Assembly: GCA_023091665.1 (NCBI GenBank)
Contig: JALJCQ010000027.1
Coordinates: 744,001-808,000 of the forward strand
From: Pythium myriotylum
Lineage: Eukaryota; Oomycota; Peronosporomycetes; Pythiales; Pythiaceae
Reading direction: 5' to 3'
Length of the DNA: 64,000 bases
Shown here: in pieces, positions 32,377 to 43,500 of the stretch
Numbering within the stretch: position 1 is the first letter of the stretch
How the letters are laid out: each line of letters begins with the position of its first letter
The notes under the pieces: generated by a model
The model's database searches: none
The model's input: the letters and a program-made list of their open reading frames with translations, nothing else
Told to the model about the DNA's origin: nothing
Program-made: the position numbers and the translations under genes

Positions 32377-33231
32377 TCAAAACATCAAATCCCGTTCCAA
32401 TGCGGGATGATTGAGGAGCTCCTGGGCCCGTGGTCGCTCAACTGGGTCCACTTGAAGTAGCGTGCTCACGAGGTCCAAGGTCTCCCTGGAGAGACTCGAC
32501 GACATGCCCCAGACGTCCAGAATCTTCTCCACACCGAACCTCTTCAGTGCCACGAACCCGCGATCCCTTCCCGTCGCAAGTTGAACCAGCGGAGACCCCG
32601 TCAGCATGATGAACAACATGACACCCAACGACCACATGTCCGCAGCCTTCGGGTCGTACCCGCAAGCCGACACCAACACCACCTCCGGGGCCATGTAGTA
32701 CGCCTTGCCCACCCGCTCCGTACACGCACGACCGGCGTCCGTGCTCAATCCGAAGTCGCTCAGCTTGCACACGCCGTCCTGAAGCAGCACGTTCTCGAGC
32801 GACAAGTCGCGGTGCGCAATGCCGCTCGCGTGCAAGTGCGCGACGCCACGAACGACCTGGCGAAAGAGATCGAGCGCCTCGCGCTCGCACAGTCGACCGT
32901 CGCGCTGGCTCTGCAGCAACGCAAGCAGGTCGCCGCCGTCGCAGTAGTCCATGACGATGTACCACGCGCCGTTGTCCATGAAGTTGTCTCGGTAGGTGAG
33001 GATGTGGTCGTGGGGGCCGAGGAGACGCAGACGCTCGGAGATCTTGCGTTCCTGCCAGGGGTTGTCCAGGTGCGGGTTGGCGTCGAGTCGTCTCTTGGCG
33101 TCGCGCAGGTTGACTTGTTTGACGGCGACGAGCGCGTGGTCCGGCTGGGTGAGGTCGTGGCAGAGGAAGACGGCGCCGTAGAGCGCGGGTCCGAGGCGTC
33201 GCTTGACGCCGAACTGCTCGCGGATGGTCAT
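32377..33231 (-). CDS. Small serine/threonine protein kinase, island copy D
   Basis: The 284-residue product is a kinase domain with LGPALYGAV, VAVKQVNL, HRDLSLENVLL, SDFGLSTDA and YYMAPEVVLV, then the WSLGVMLF helix. Catalytic residues are intact. Over 638 bp (32591-33228) it matches copy E with about four differences and no gaps, while the last 70 residues and all flanking DNA are unrelated or strongly diverged. The start at MTIREQFGVKRRLG was chosen because similarity to copy E ends just upstream, at the start codon region, and the upstream frame does not look like protein. No extra domains were found. Confidence 0.86.
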   Translation of the reverse strand: MTIREQFGVKRRLGPALYGAVFLCHDLTQPDHALVAVKQVNLRDAKRRLDANPHLDNPWQERKISERLRLLGPHDHILTYRDNFMDNGAWYIVMDYCDGGDLLALLQSQRDGRLCEREALDLFRQVVRGVAHLHASGIAHRDLSLENVLLQDGVCKLSDFGLSTDAGRACTERVGKAYYMAPEVVLVSACGYDPKAADMWSLGVMLFIMLTGSPLVQLATGRDRGFVALKRFGVEKILDVWGMSSSLSRETLDLVSTLLQVDPVERPRAQELLNHPALERDLMF

Positions 33232-35832
33232 GACGGCTAGTATGGGGGTCGTTGGAAGTTGAGAAGTGAGGGGACGTATTCGGGTGAGGCGACCAGATAG
33301 ATTGGAACAAACAACAAACAAGTGGTGGTTGGAGAAGGCCAGGTGAGAGCGACTGGCCACGTAAGGCGCGGTTTGGGTTTGCCTGTAATACCGATGTCTC
33401 CGAGCGTTTGTCCTGAGGTGTTGCGTGTGTTTCTGGATAGATCGAGCTCTGTCTTATGATAACCTTCGCAAGAAGACCGGTCTGCATTCCCAACTTATAG
33501 AAAAGAAGCACCGCCAGATCCAATGTATGCCGTTTCAATTGCTGGCTCCGCGTTGGACTCGCTCAATTGGAAATATTCTTGAACATATCGTTACGCAAAC
33601 GCGACAAGTTCAAAACTTAACGGCGAGGAACCAGCGCGGAATGTAGCTTGTTGCGGTAACAGCCTGGGGTCACGACTCCCAGAGTAACTTGGACTTCTTA
33701 TGGTACCGTTTCGCCCGATCCAAACGTCCTGCTACAAGGGTGGGAGTCACAACATCCCACGACCTCCAAAGAAATGCCATTTGCATCCGCACCGACCCTC
33801 GTGGCATTGGTCAGCTTCATGACTCCTTTGGTATACGGCAATTCTCAGCTGAGTGATCATTCGTTTTCGAATCCCAAACGTAAATCCACCCAAATAAAGA
33901 GTCACTAGGCGATTGATCTGAGCTTGAGCCCATGCTCGTCCTGGCATTGCGATGCTAGGACGAAGTGTATCTTTCCATGGAGGCCAACTTTGAGGTGGTC
34001 TGGGGGCAAGAAATCTACGCTGAAGAACGCGTGCAAGACAAACGTGGTTAGGCGTAGGAGTCCAAGTCTTGCGCTACAGTCGACCTGTGTTCTCCGAGTT
34101 CCTTCTGTGTTCCGAGTCCGACAATAGAACTGAAGCCTAGCCCTCCTGGGGTCAAGAGCCGCCCGAGACCCTTATTCCAACGGACTACTAGTGACGAGCC
34201 GTGCAGCATCCCAAGGCTTATGCAATCCAGATAGGGGGTAAGCGCAATGGGCCTCACGAAGACATAGAGAGATCGTATACCGGGGGTTCACACACCATAG
34301 GAATATTGACACCTTGTCACCTAGCGAGGGAACGAGGCGGAATGACGCTTTTGCCTGATGTCCGTGCAGCCAAGCGTAGTGCTATCGCAGACCAAGGCGG
34401 GAGGACAAAGCGTATAATTACCAACATCAGAGTGAGTCGGACAGCATACTCCTAGCGGATGATCATTAGGGCGTAACCACGTTCGTACTCACCGCGCAGT
34501 GGCAGACACGCTGGTCAAATCGTGACGGAGCACGACACAAGCCTGGAGACCCTCCTTCCTATCCAGCAGGTTCTGATCACACAAAGCCAATTGGTTAGTT
34601 CATCTGGAAACATTTGGCCGGATTCGTGAAGTTCTCCTTGTCTCCAGAAAACGACGAGGCGATGAGGCGATTCATGAGATTGATGGTGGTGATGATGACG
34701 ATCCATGTGGGGTCTATCATGTTCTACTTGATGAGGTGGGCGATTGATGCGTGGTCAGTCCTTGTCGGGCCCCGTCGACTTTCAAAAGCCCCTTCGATCA
34801 ACCACCTTCCCAATATGCACAAAACTATTAGCACCGGGCTCGATGGAGAAATCGAATGGACTTGATCTTTACCATCGCAGAGCGATTTAAATGTGAGCTT
34901 TGTGGCCGGAAGAAGATCGCGAACTCAATGGCGGGCAGTGAATAGGTCTAGGTCGAATCCAAAGATTAGGTTCGATCGTCGCAGCCAATTGAATGACGCG
35001 CCCCTCCTCGTTTTATCATATTTGCTATCAAGCCTGTCCTTGATGCAAACCCCTGCTCACACATTTTTCTTATGGCTCCACTTGAGTTCTGCCCAGTGGA
35101 GCAAACCATGTCTGCCAAAGTATATCTCACGAACGAGATGCAACGATCATGAAACGCCAGGGCAGGGAAGAAGCTGCGCAGAACGGTGCAAGTTGTCTTC
35201 GGGTGAGATGCACAGTGCGTACCACTAACGTGATCCACGAGTTGGGGTCGTTGAGGGCAGGTGCGCCTCGGGTTGCAGACGAAAAACGAACAAACAAACC
35301 AAAAAAATAGAATGATTCCGTTTTGACCTACCCCTGATCGGTTGTATACTGAGTCGTGCCAAACCGTGATCAATCGCTGTCGCTGAAATCGGAATGCCGC
35401 TGACGCCGAGATCCCTAACCGCTTGGAAGCTCTTGCAACCGGATCTGAAGCAACAAGGCTCGGCAATAGGCCCTTTGAGCTGAGATCGGGATGTAGCTGG
35501 TCACAAGTGATGGCCATTCGCACAATCGACAGAAGAGTCCGGGAAATGCTTCGCAATGAGTCCACTGTGGTGCTCAGTGGTGTCGACGCCACCATTCACT
35601 CGACGTTAAAGCATTGGATTGTGAACACGATTGTCTTCACCCATCGAAGCGAAGGAGACGGATTCTGAGATCAGGGATCGTCTCCTCCATGAGCTGTGGC
35701 CGCATCAAGCTCGATGCACGAATGCTTCGTTCAGTAGATATTCAATAGCACAAACGATCAATATTTCTCCGTCTTACTGTCAGTAATGTACATGTTTCTT
35801 CTATCTAACTTGGCCCAAAGCAACGCAGACCA
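33232..35832. other. Longest gene-free stretch of the window
   Basis: About 2.6 kb between kinase copies D and E. I found no convincing coding region, tRNA, transposon end or long repeat. Short frames of 60-210 codons exist on both strands but none has a recognisable motif or good exon boundaries. Decayed mobile or gene remnants cannot be excluded by eye. Confidence 0.45.
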
Positions 35833-36693
35833 TCAAGGAGATGACAGTGAGATTTTCTTCAGTACATCTGAAGTTGACGGTCGGCTTGAAGGGTCCACCG
35901 TCAACAACGACCCAAGCAGTTCAATGGTCTTGAACGAGATGCTTGACGTCATGCCCCAAACCTCTAGGATCTTGTCAACCCCGAATGTCTGCAGCGCAAG
36001 AAACGCCTTGTCACTCGGTGATGCCATCTCCAATAGTGGAGACCCCGTCAGCATGATGAACAACATGACACCCAACGACCACATGTCCGCAGCCTTCGGG
36101 TCGTACCCGCAACCCGACACCGACACCACCTCCGGGGCCATGTAGTACGCCTTGCCCACTCGCTCCGTACACGCACGACCGGCGTCCGTGCTCAATCCGA
36201 AGTCGCTCAGCTTGCACACGCCGTCCTGAAGCAGCACGTTCTCGAGCGACAAGTCGCGGTGCGCAATGCCGCTCGCGTGCAAGTGCGCGACGCCACGAAC
36301 GACCTGGCGAAAGAGATCGAGCGCCTCGCGCTCGCACAGTCGACCGTCGCGCTGGCTCTGCAGCAACGCGAGCAGGTCGCCGCCGTCGCAGTAGTCCATG
36401 ACGATGTACCACGCGCCGTTGTCCATGAAGTTGTCTCGGTAGGTGAGGATGTGGTCGTGGGGGCCGAGGAGACGCAGACGCTCGGAGATCTTGCGTTCCT
36501 GCCAGGGGTTGTCCAGGTGCGGGTTGGCGTCGAGTCGTCTCTTGGCGTCGCGCAGGTTGACTTGTTTGACGGCGACGAGCGCGTGGTCCGGCTGGGTGAG
36601 GTCGTGGCAGAGGAAGACGGCGCCGTAGAGCGCGGGTCCGAGGCGTCGCTTGACGCCGAACTGCTCGCGGATGGTGGACGGCGCCGTGCTCAT
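35833..36693 (-). CDS. Small serine/threonine protein kinase, island copy E
   Basis: This 286-residue kinase domain begins MSTAPSTIREQFGVKRRLG and shares VAVKQVNL, HRDLSLENVLL, SDFGLSTDA and YYMAPEVVSV with copy D. Its C-terminal part (from about residue 214, FGVDKILEVWGMTSS) differs from copy D and resembles the family only in outline. The frame is open for 68 codons upstream of the chosen Met, but those residues are not shared with any paralogue. Copy E is the rightmost member of the island. Catalytic residues are intact; the substrate is unknown. Confidence 0.86.
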   Translation of the reverse strand: MSTAPSTIREQFGVKRRLGPALYGAVFLCHDLTQPDHALVAVKQVNLRDAKRRLDANPHLDNPWQERKISERLRLLGPHDHILTYRDNFMDNGAWYIVMDYCDGGDLLALLQSQRDGRLCEREALDLFRQVVRGVAHLHASGIAHRDLSLENVLLQDGVCKLSDFGLSTDAGRACTERVGKAYYMAPEVVSVSGCGYDPKAADMWSLGVMLFIMLTGSPLLEMASPSDKAFLALQTFGVDKILEVWGMTSSISFKTIELLGSLLTVDPSSRPSTSDVLKKISLSSP

Positions 36694-38097
36694 GGTCGGA
36701 AGATCGCTCGGTTTGCGGCTTCGATCGGAGCTCTTGGTCGGAGGTTGCGATGTGAATAAGAGGGGGCTGGGCAGCTCGCTCGAGGGAAGAAATACTGTAA
36801 ATCCGTGTGGCGTTAGTGGAAGGCCAGAGAAGGAGAGGCTTTGTGTACAGTGAAAAGCCTCGGTGGAGCCGCGCAGGGCTCGGGCTCGCGGCCCCACGAA
36901 CTCTTTGGCAGGAAGGAAGCATCGCGCAGCGCCAAGCAGATCAAAGGTGATGCGATTTCACTGCTGTCGTTCGATATTTTGCGAGCAGCTCCACTTGAAC
37001 CACCTGGCGACGTGAGGATCCATACCCTTTCCAATCGAATAAATGCTTTCTTTTTCCAGAATGCGCCGCTGCGTGTCTCAAGAGCCTTTGAAAACGGATG
37101 TCAAACTGACCAAAAGCTTGAAGGTTGAAACGGTGGGAACTGGAGCGATGGCATGGGAAACTTTCGCGACTCAGTTTCCAACGATCTCGAGCCGCACGAG
37201 CACGGCCCGCTCGCGCGATGGGTCGTGCTGTGGATACTTGCACACTCACTTGATCTCGTCGATGGATGCTTCCCAATCCTCGCTCTCGGTTTACTCCAAC
37301 CTGGTAACATGAAACTCTCCGGGTGACCTACCCCCACCAACTTCAAGGCGAAGATGACCTTTTGCACTTCGAAGATCTTGGGCTGGCAAACCTGCAGACT
37401 TGGCTCGTTGGATTTGGATACCGCTTTGGCGCTGCGCAGGATACGTACACGTACACACTTCGCTCTCCAGGTCGAGTCAGCATCGAAGTGAGGTCGGCGG
37501 GGTTACTCGCATCTGTCGTTGGTCGTATCAGTCCAGACCTGGTCTCCAGTTCAAGATCTCACGTGCCAGTGCTCAGTTGGTTTGCTTTCTCGATTTGGTT
37601 TCGTGGACACGAAAGTTGACGCTCATCTGACCTTGAAGTAATCCGAGCGTTTCGTTATGAGAACCCTTACGCTGGCCCATGGATGCGTTTGTAACCGCGC
37701 CACCGGTCCTCGTTGGCTCTCGGACTCAACAGGTGAGTCGCACCGATCGCTTGACGACGCGAAGCTCAGCTATTCCAGCAGGCCGTTGAATGACGAAGGG
37801 ACCCTCGTACGGTACAACGCTTACTTCGTGAGAACGGGCCGTCTTGGTCTTATTCGACCCAGAAGATGGCGAAAGCGAGAGCGTGAAGATGGATCGCTTG
37901 GCCAAACGAAAAAGAACTATTTTGTCCGTCACATTACGTACCTAGATCGTACTTTATATAATCGAGTACTGTACTGCCCACTGCGGAAATGTCGAAATTT
38001 AGGAATTCTTTAAGAACCGATTGCTCTCTCTTAAATCCGCCACTTTCTGGAAGTGTCGGCTTGGGAAACGAGAAGCGACATCGAGACCGAGGCAGCA
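36694..38097. other. Gene-free stretch at the right edge of the kinase island
   Basis: About 1.4 kb holding the promoter of kinase copy E and the upstream region of HSBP1. An AT-rich patch lies near 37930-37975. No gene is supported. Confidence 0.45.
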
Positions 38098-38639
38098 ATG
38101 GTACGAGGATCGCTCCTTCTTCGCGTCGCCTGCACGTCTCCGCGCGGCTTCTGACGATGAGATCTCGCGCGCGATAGAGTGCCAACGAAGCAGCCAAGAA
38201 CGCGGCTCCCGGCGCGCCAAACGACGGCCAGGATCTCACAGTATTCGTAAGATTTACTCGCGAATTTTTCCGCGTTGGGTCTCGAGGTGAATCTGACGCG
38301 CGTTCGTGGTGTGCTGGACAGGTACAGAGCCTTCTGGAACAAATGGTGGGTGATCGAAGGCTTGTAGCTCGTTTTGTGTGTGCTGACTGTTGAGTGTGGC
38401 CAGCAATCGCGCTTCACGCAAATGTCGGAGGCGATTATTGGACGGATCGATGAGATGGGCGCGCGCATCGACGACCTCGAGAAATCAATCGCAGACCTCA
38501 TGGAGCAGGTGAGTGCTTCGCATTGCAATCGAAGAATACTCTCTGGGTGCTGAAGTTTAGCTCTACCAAACAGACAAATGAGGAGGGCACGGACAAGACG
38601 CAAGAGGTTCCTGCCAAAGACAAGGGTGAATCGGTATAA
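38098..38639 (+). CDS. HSBP1: Heat shock factor-binding protein 1, five short exons
   Basis: HSBP1 is a small trimeric coiled-coil protein that binds heat shock factor and is also linked to the WASH complex. The core FTQMSEAIIGRIDEMGARID followed by DLEKSIADLMEQ is unmistakable. I reconstruct five exons: 38098-38100 (ATG only), 38178-38246, 38322-38345 (24 bp, VQSLLEQM), 38404-38508 and 38574-38639, with introns of 77, 75, 58 and 65 bp, all GT-AG. They join in frame to an 88-residue protein, close to the usual 70-90. The upstream frame of exon 2 has a stop codon and no ATG, which forces an earlier exon. An alternative last acceptor at 38560 would end the protein after LYQTDK. Exons 3-4 are the surest parts. 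No single open frame reveals this gene. Confidence 0.85.
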
Positions 38640-38728
38640 ACACCACAGTCAGTGCAAAATTCGTCATACTCAATGGCAAAAAGGGTATTGGGATTGCGTG
38701 TATGTTGTTCTGGTCACTACTAGTATCT

Positions 38729-40675
38729 TTAGTCCTTCTTGTCCTTGAACTCAGCGTCGTGGACGTTCTCGTCCGGCTTCTCGCCAGACTCGCCACCCTG
38801 CTGGGACTTGTACACAGCCTCACCAATCTTCATGGCGAGCTTCTGGACCTCCTCAATCGCAGCCTTAATGGCATCGGCATCATCGCCCTCCGCCTGTGTT
38901 CGCAGGTTCTGGATCGCCGTCTTGACGGTCTCTGCCGTCTCGCTGTCGATCTTGTCCTCGTGCTCCTTCAGCGACTTCTCCGTGCTGTACGCGACCGAGT
39001 CAGCCTCGTTCTTGGCCTCAATCACAGCCTTACGCTTCTGGTCGGCCTCGGCGTTCATCTCGGCCTCCTGGACCATGCGCTCAATGTCAGCCTCCGACAG
39101 ACCGCCGCTCGACTGAATCACGATGCTCTGCTCCTTGCCCGTCGACTTGTCGCGAGCGCTGACGTTCACGATGCCGTTGGCGTCGATATCGAACGTCACT
39201 TCAATCTGCGGGACACCACGCGGCGCCGGCGGGATGCCGACGAGGTCGAAGTTGCCCAGCAGCTTGTTGTCAGCGGCCATCTCACGCTCGCCCTGGAGCA
39301 CCTTGATGCCCACCTGGGTCTGCGAGTCCGCGGCCGTCGAGAAGACCTGCGACTTCTTGGTCGGGATGGTCGTGTTACGCGGGATGAGCTTGGTGAACAC
39401 ACCACCGAGCGTCTCAATACCGAGCGAGAGCGGAGTAACATCGAGCAGAAGGATGTCCTTGACGTCGCCGCGGAGCACACCACCCTGGATGGCGGCACCC
39501 ATGGCAACAACCTCATCCGGGTTCACACCCTTGGACGGCTTCTTGCCGAAGAACTCCTCAACCGACTGCTGCACCTTTGGCATACGCGACATACCACCGA
39601 CAAGAATGACCTCGTTGATGTCCTTCTTGTCGAGGCCGGCGTCCTTCACACACTTCTTGCACGGACCCATGGTGCGCTCGACGAGGTTGCTCACGAGCTT
39701 CTCGAACGTCGCACGCGTGATCTTCATGTTCAAGTGCTTCGGGCCAGTGGCATCAGCCGTGATGAACGGCAGGCTAATGTCCGTCTGCGCAAGACCATCG
39801 AGCTCGCGCTTAGCCTTCTCGGCAGCCTCACGCAGACGCTGCATAGCGAGGTTGTCGCCCGAGAGGTCGATGCTCGACTCCTTCTTGAACTCCGACACGA
39901 GGTAGCGAAGCAGCTCCTCATCGAAGTCCTCACCACCGAGGAGCGTGTCACCGTTCGTGGCCTTGACCTCGAACACACCACCCGAAATCTCGAGAATCGA
40001 CACATCGAAGGTACCGCCACCCAAGTCGAAGACGGCAATGACCTTGCCATCCGCCTTGTCAAGGCCGTAAGCGAGCGCAGCGGCCGTGGGCTCGTTAATG
40101 ATACGGAGCACCTCAAGGCCAGCGATCTTGCCGGCGTCCTTGGTGGCCTGGCGCTGCGAATCGTTGAAGTAGGCCGGCACCGTGATGACAGCCTGCGTGA
40201 TGGGCTTGCCGAGGAAGCCGTCCGCGGTCTCCTTCATCTTAGTGAGCACCATGGAGCCGATCTGCGAGGGCGAGTACTTCTTGCCCTTGGCCTCGACCCA
40301 GGCGTCCTTGCCGTTGGGGCCGGCGACGATCTTGTACGAGACGACCTTGGACACCTCCTGGGTCTCCTTGTCCGAGAACTTGCGGCCGATGAGGCGCTTG
40401 ACGGCGTAGAACGTGTTCTCCGGGTTGGTCACGGCCTGGCGCTTGGCGGGCATGCCCACGAGGCGCTCCTCGTTGTCGAGGATGGCGACCACGGACGGCG
40501 TCGTGCGCGCGCCCTCGGCGTTCTCGATCACTCGCGGGGTCTTGCCCTCCATGACGGCCACGCACGAGTTGGTCGTGCCGAGATCAATGCCGATGACCTC
40601 GCCGGCCGCGGCCGCCGAGAACATGCGCTTGCCGGCGACGGGCGCCACGGCCTTGCGCGCTACGGAGCTGAGCAT
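38729..40675 (-). CDS. HSPA9: Mitochondrial Hsp70 (mortalin / DnaK type)
   Basis: This is the mitochondrial matrix Hsp70, which drives protein import and folding. The 648-residue product has a presequence ([20 protein letters not shown]), then the DnaK-type start [20 protein letters not shown], the motifs [32 protein letters not shown] and [12 protein letters not shown], and the substrate-binding domain with RDKSTGKEQ. The C-terminus ends in a charged tail. Similarity is to bacterial DnaK rather than to cytosolic Hsp70. The start was chosen because it directly precedes the presequence, with upstream codons unlike the family. It is convergent with HSBP1, with 89 bp between stop codons. Confidence 0.96.
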   Translation of the reverse strand: MLSSVARKAVAPVAGKRMFSAAAAGEVIGIDLGTTNSCVAVMEGKTPRVIENAEGARTTPSVVAILDNEERLVGMPAKRQAVTNPENTFYAVKRLIGRKFSDKETQEVSKVVSYKIVAGPNGKDAWVEAKGKKYSPSQIGSMVLTKMKETADGFLGKPITQAVITVPAYFNDSQRQATKDAGKIAGLEVLRIINEPTAAALAYGLDKADGKVIAVFDLGGGTFDVSILEISGGVFEVKATNGDTLLGGEDFDEELLRYLVSEFKKESSIDLSGDNLAMQRLREAAEKAKRELDGLAQTDISLPFITADATGPKHLNMKITRATFEKLVSNLVERTMGPCKKCVKDAGLDKKDINEVILVGGMSRMPKVQQSVEEFFGKKPSKGVNPDEVVAMGAAIQGGVLRGDVKDILLLDVTPLSLGIETLGGVFTKLIPRNTTIPTKKSQVFSTAADSQTQVGIKVLQGEREMAADNKLLGNFDLVGIPPAPRGVPQIEVTFDIDANGIVNVSARDKSTGKEQSIVIQSSGGLSEADIERMVQEAEMNAEADQKRKAVIEAKNEADSVAYSTEKSLKEHEDKIDSETAETVKTAIQNLRTQAEGDDADAIKAAIEEVQKLAMKIGEAVYKSQQGGESGEKPDENVHDAEFKDKKD

Positions 40676-41314
40676 GATCAAAAGGAAGAGAGAGGAAGCG
40701 ACGTCGGCAGCGGACTGCTGGTTGATAACTGGGACGCCGGGCCGATGGCGCAACGCCCGTGACGGCAACTTTGAAGTCTCATGAAAAACCGGTTTTACCG
40801 GAGATAAAACCTTGAGACGAAAAACCTTAGCACATGCGAGCCACTCATAGCTTACGCAGGACGATGGACGAATGCGAAAGTATCCGAGATGAAGGCACCA
40901 CGTCGCAGATTCGTTCGCGGGGCCACGCGGCGCCGAGAGCGCGTTCTCGAGCGCGCGCGAAGCGCCGACGGCGCGCGGCGAGCGATTGGCGAGGTGGTGA
41001 GACACGCGGCGGCGCCGGCGCGCGCGTGCGGGCCCGAAGGTCGGCGCCTCGAGGTCTGGTCGGCCGCGAATTCCGCCGTGGTCTGTTGGACGTCTCCACG
41101 CGTAATATTTCCAGTTGAAGCGTAAGATTCGGTTCGAGAAGCTGGTGGAAGGATCGAGAGTGTGGGTCATGATTATCTACGCACTTAGTCGAAGTAGAAC
41201 GGTAGATCTTCTTGGTGGTGACGCGCCGTCGTCATCTGATCGCTTTAGACAGGGCCAACTCTTGTCGTTGTCTTTGTGGTCCAGACCACCAAGGAGCTCC
41301 TCGACAGGACAGTC
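40676..41314. promoter_or_regulatory. Divergent upstream region of mtHsp70 and a small membrane protein gene
   Basis: This 639-bp region carries both promoters. A GC-rich block lies near 40918-41070. A sequence resembling a heat shock element, with three adjacent five-base units TTC, TTC and GAA, lies at 41126-41140, though about 450 bp from the mtHsp70 start. The regulatory role is inferred. Confidence 0.35.
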
Positions 41315-41563
41315 ATGGCGTTCGGCGCGAAGAAGAAGGACGGACTCTACCTGCGTCCGCGCGTGCGTCGCGTCACGCCGCTCATGGACATCGCTCTGGC
41401 GGTCGTGGTCGGCACGGTCTCCGGCGTCTATATCTTCAACGACACGTTCAAGAGATGGCACGACCAGGAGCTCATGCTCGAACAGGAGAAAGGCGGCGCG
41501 GGCAAGCCGGTCATCCCAGGCGCTGCGCAACAGCAGAGCAGTGGGCCTTCGACCGACGCATGA
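41315..41563 (+). CDS. Small single-pass membrane protein, possibly mitochondrial
   Basis: The 82-residue product starts MAFGAKKKDGLYLRPRVRR, a basic leader, followed by one hydrophobic segment (LMDIALAVVVGTVSGVYIF, about residues 23-41) and a polar tail rich in Glu, Gln and Gly. The shape resembles small accessory subunits of mitochondrial inner-membrane complexes, such as cytochrome oxidase subunits, but I cannot assign a family. The first ATG of the frame was taken; an upstream GTG would add 13 residues. The short length and good membrane segment make it a likely real gene. A long CT repeat follows 53 bp downstream. Confidence 0.6.
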   Translation: MAFGAKKKDGLYLRPRVRRVTPLMDIALAVVVGTVSGVYIFNDTFKRWHDQELMLEQEKGGAGKPVIPGAAQQQSSGPSTDA

Positions 41564-41615
41564 ACGAGATGAATATAAGTACCCTATTGCACCGAGCCTC
41601 TCGTGAGTTGGTCTG

Positions 41616-41616
<1 letters not shown>

Positions 41617-41686
<70 letters not shown>
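41617..41686 (+). repeat. (CT)35 microsatellite
   Basis: An uninterrupted run of 35 CT units lies between the small membrane-protein gene and DMAP1, within their 3' and 5' flanks respectively. Confidence 0.95.
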
Positions 41687-41690
<4 letters not shown>

Positions 41691-41921
41691 TTCTCTCCGA
41701 CACGCCATATCGTGGACGCGCGCGCACTCGTGCATGCAACTTGTGCATACCAAAGCACTCGTCAATGGCTGTTCAATGGAGAACGCATCGTGGATTTGGT
41801 CAGGGCTCTCGGGGTCGCCGCGCGCGATCCCCGCCTCTTTCCTAGACTGATCTAGGTTCTGTACTATAATAGGACATAACCGAAAAGCCCTCCTCAACTC
41901 GAATCAAATACCGGCGATACC

Positions 41922-43500
41922 ATGGGCGACGTAGCGCAGATTCTGGGGCTCAATACCGGCTCGACGCCCAGCGCCGGCGCCAACGCCGCGGACGCCGTTC
42001 CGAAGGAGCTTGAGGGGCTCAAGCCCACGGGCGGCGCGCCGCCGGCTCGTGGGAAGTCCAAGAAGCCGAAGAAACTCACGGGGATGCAGCGCGAGGTGCT
42101 CGAGCTGCTCGAGAGCAACCACCGCGTGAACCACGCGCTGTACCCTGGACTGAGTAAGCTGACTCTTCAGCAGAAGTGGAAAGAGCGCAGAGACCGCCCA
42201 GCAGTCAAGTGGCTGCGCAAGCCGTTCCAGAACCCTGCGCGGGCCGAACTAGCGGGGGAGCAAGAGCACCAGGGAGGACTGACGCTCACCCACTGGGTCA
42301 AAGCCCACATCGACCCTCCGGACTATGTGTTCTCTCGGTTCAACATTAAATGCGAGATTGTCAAGTACACCGACGAGGAGTACGAAGCTGTGCTGGCCAA
42401 CCACGACGACCCTACGATGAAGTGGACAAAGGAAGAGACAGACGTGCTGTTCGAGTTGTGCGAGCGCCACGATCTCCGGTGGATCGTCGTCGCTGACAAA
42501 TATAACACGCACGCTATCGCCAAGGGCGCATACAGGTCGCTAGAGGATATTAAATACCGATATTACGAGGTCGCGAGGCTGATCTCTGAGCACCGAGACA
42601 AGCTGGAAGCCGAAGAAGACGTTGAGAAGACTGGTGGCGTTGACACTCAAGATGAAACATCTACGGAACTAACTCCGAAGCCGACAACTCCAGCGACAGA
42701 CCCGAGCACACCCAGCAAGTACTACCGATTCAATGCCTCGTACGAGAAACAGCGCAAGCGACAGCTCGAACTCACGTTCACACGTTCGATCGAAGAGGAG
42801 AACGAGGTGAAGCGGCTGACGGACGAGTTGCGAACCGTTGAGCAGCAGCTCAAGAAAGTGGCCGTTAAAGTGGACACGAAGAAGAAAAAGGAACTGGCCG
42901 AGGTGCCTTATGAGATCCATCGTGAGCTCCCCAAGGGTGTGTTTCTGCGAAGTCAGACATTGGCGTTGCCCGCACAGCAGCATAAGAGCAGTGCGCTGAG
43001 TGCCAAGCTGCTCAAGAAAATGGAGCTCATGCTGGAGGAGATGGGAGTTCCGCTGCGGCCGATGCCTACGAAGCTTTCTTGTGAAATGTTCGATGCTCTC
43101 CGACAAGATGTTATCGGATTACTGTCTCTGCGTAAACATCTCGTTGCCAAGCAAGTCGAGGTTCAAACACTGAAGGAGAGATACCAGGCACTAACAGGCA
43201 ACGAGTACAAGTCACCTACGCCTACGTTGCCAACGCGGAAAGTGATTCGACGAGGTGATGGCGGAGCAAGCGGAGCTGCTGCGGGCGGTGCAGGCGGCGC
43301 CGATGCGACGACCCCTGCGCAGATTAGTAAAGGTACGAGATCTGGTTCACGCAGATGGGTGGGTGACTGCGCTGACGCACTTGCTGTCTTCAGGCAAGTC
43401 GCTCAAGACTTCCGAGAAGCACTCTCGCGTGTCCAGCAAACGTCGTGGCTCCACGGCCACGCCTGGAGTCCCGGCGAAGCGCAACAAGAAGAACCTATGA
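41922..43500 (+). CDS. DMAP1: DNA methyltransferase 1-associated protein 1 / SWC4
   Basis: DMAP1 (Swc4/Eaf2 in yeast) is a shared subunit of the NuA4 histone acetyltransferase and SWR1 chromatin remodelling complexes. The N-terminal half has FNIKCEIVKYTDEEY and the SANT-like region MKWTKEETDVLFELCERHDL, then the DMAP1 domain with coiled coil (QRKRQLELTFTRSIEEENEV). Exon 1 is 41922-43332 and exon 2 is 43394-43500; the intron of 61 bp has donor GTACGA and acceptor TCTTCAG. Splicing gives 505 residues ending in a basic tail (KRRGSTATPGVPAKRNKK) that looks like a nuclear localisation signal. The unspliced frame also stays open to 43571, giving a different C-terminus. Confidence 0.92.

Noticed and set aside
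33232..35832. tRNA-like B-box sequences in the long gene-free stretch
   Set aside because: Fragments such as GGTCGAATCC near 34952 lack a matching A box and a cloverleaf, so no tRNA is called.
38702..40762. 686-codon plus-strand frame over mitochondrial Hsp70
   Set aside because: It is the reverse shadow of an unambiguous Hsp70 gene, with Leu/Arg-rich composition and no recognisable domain.
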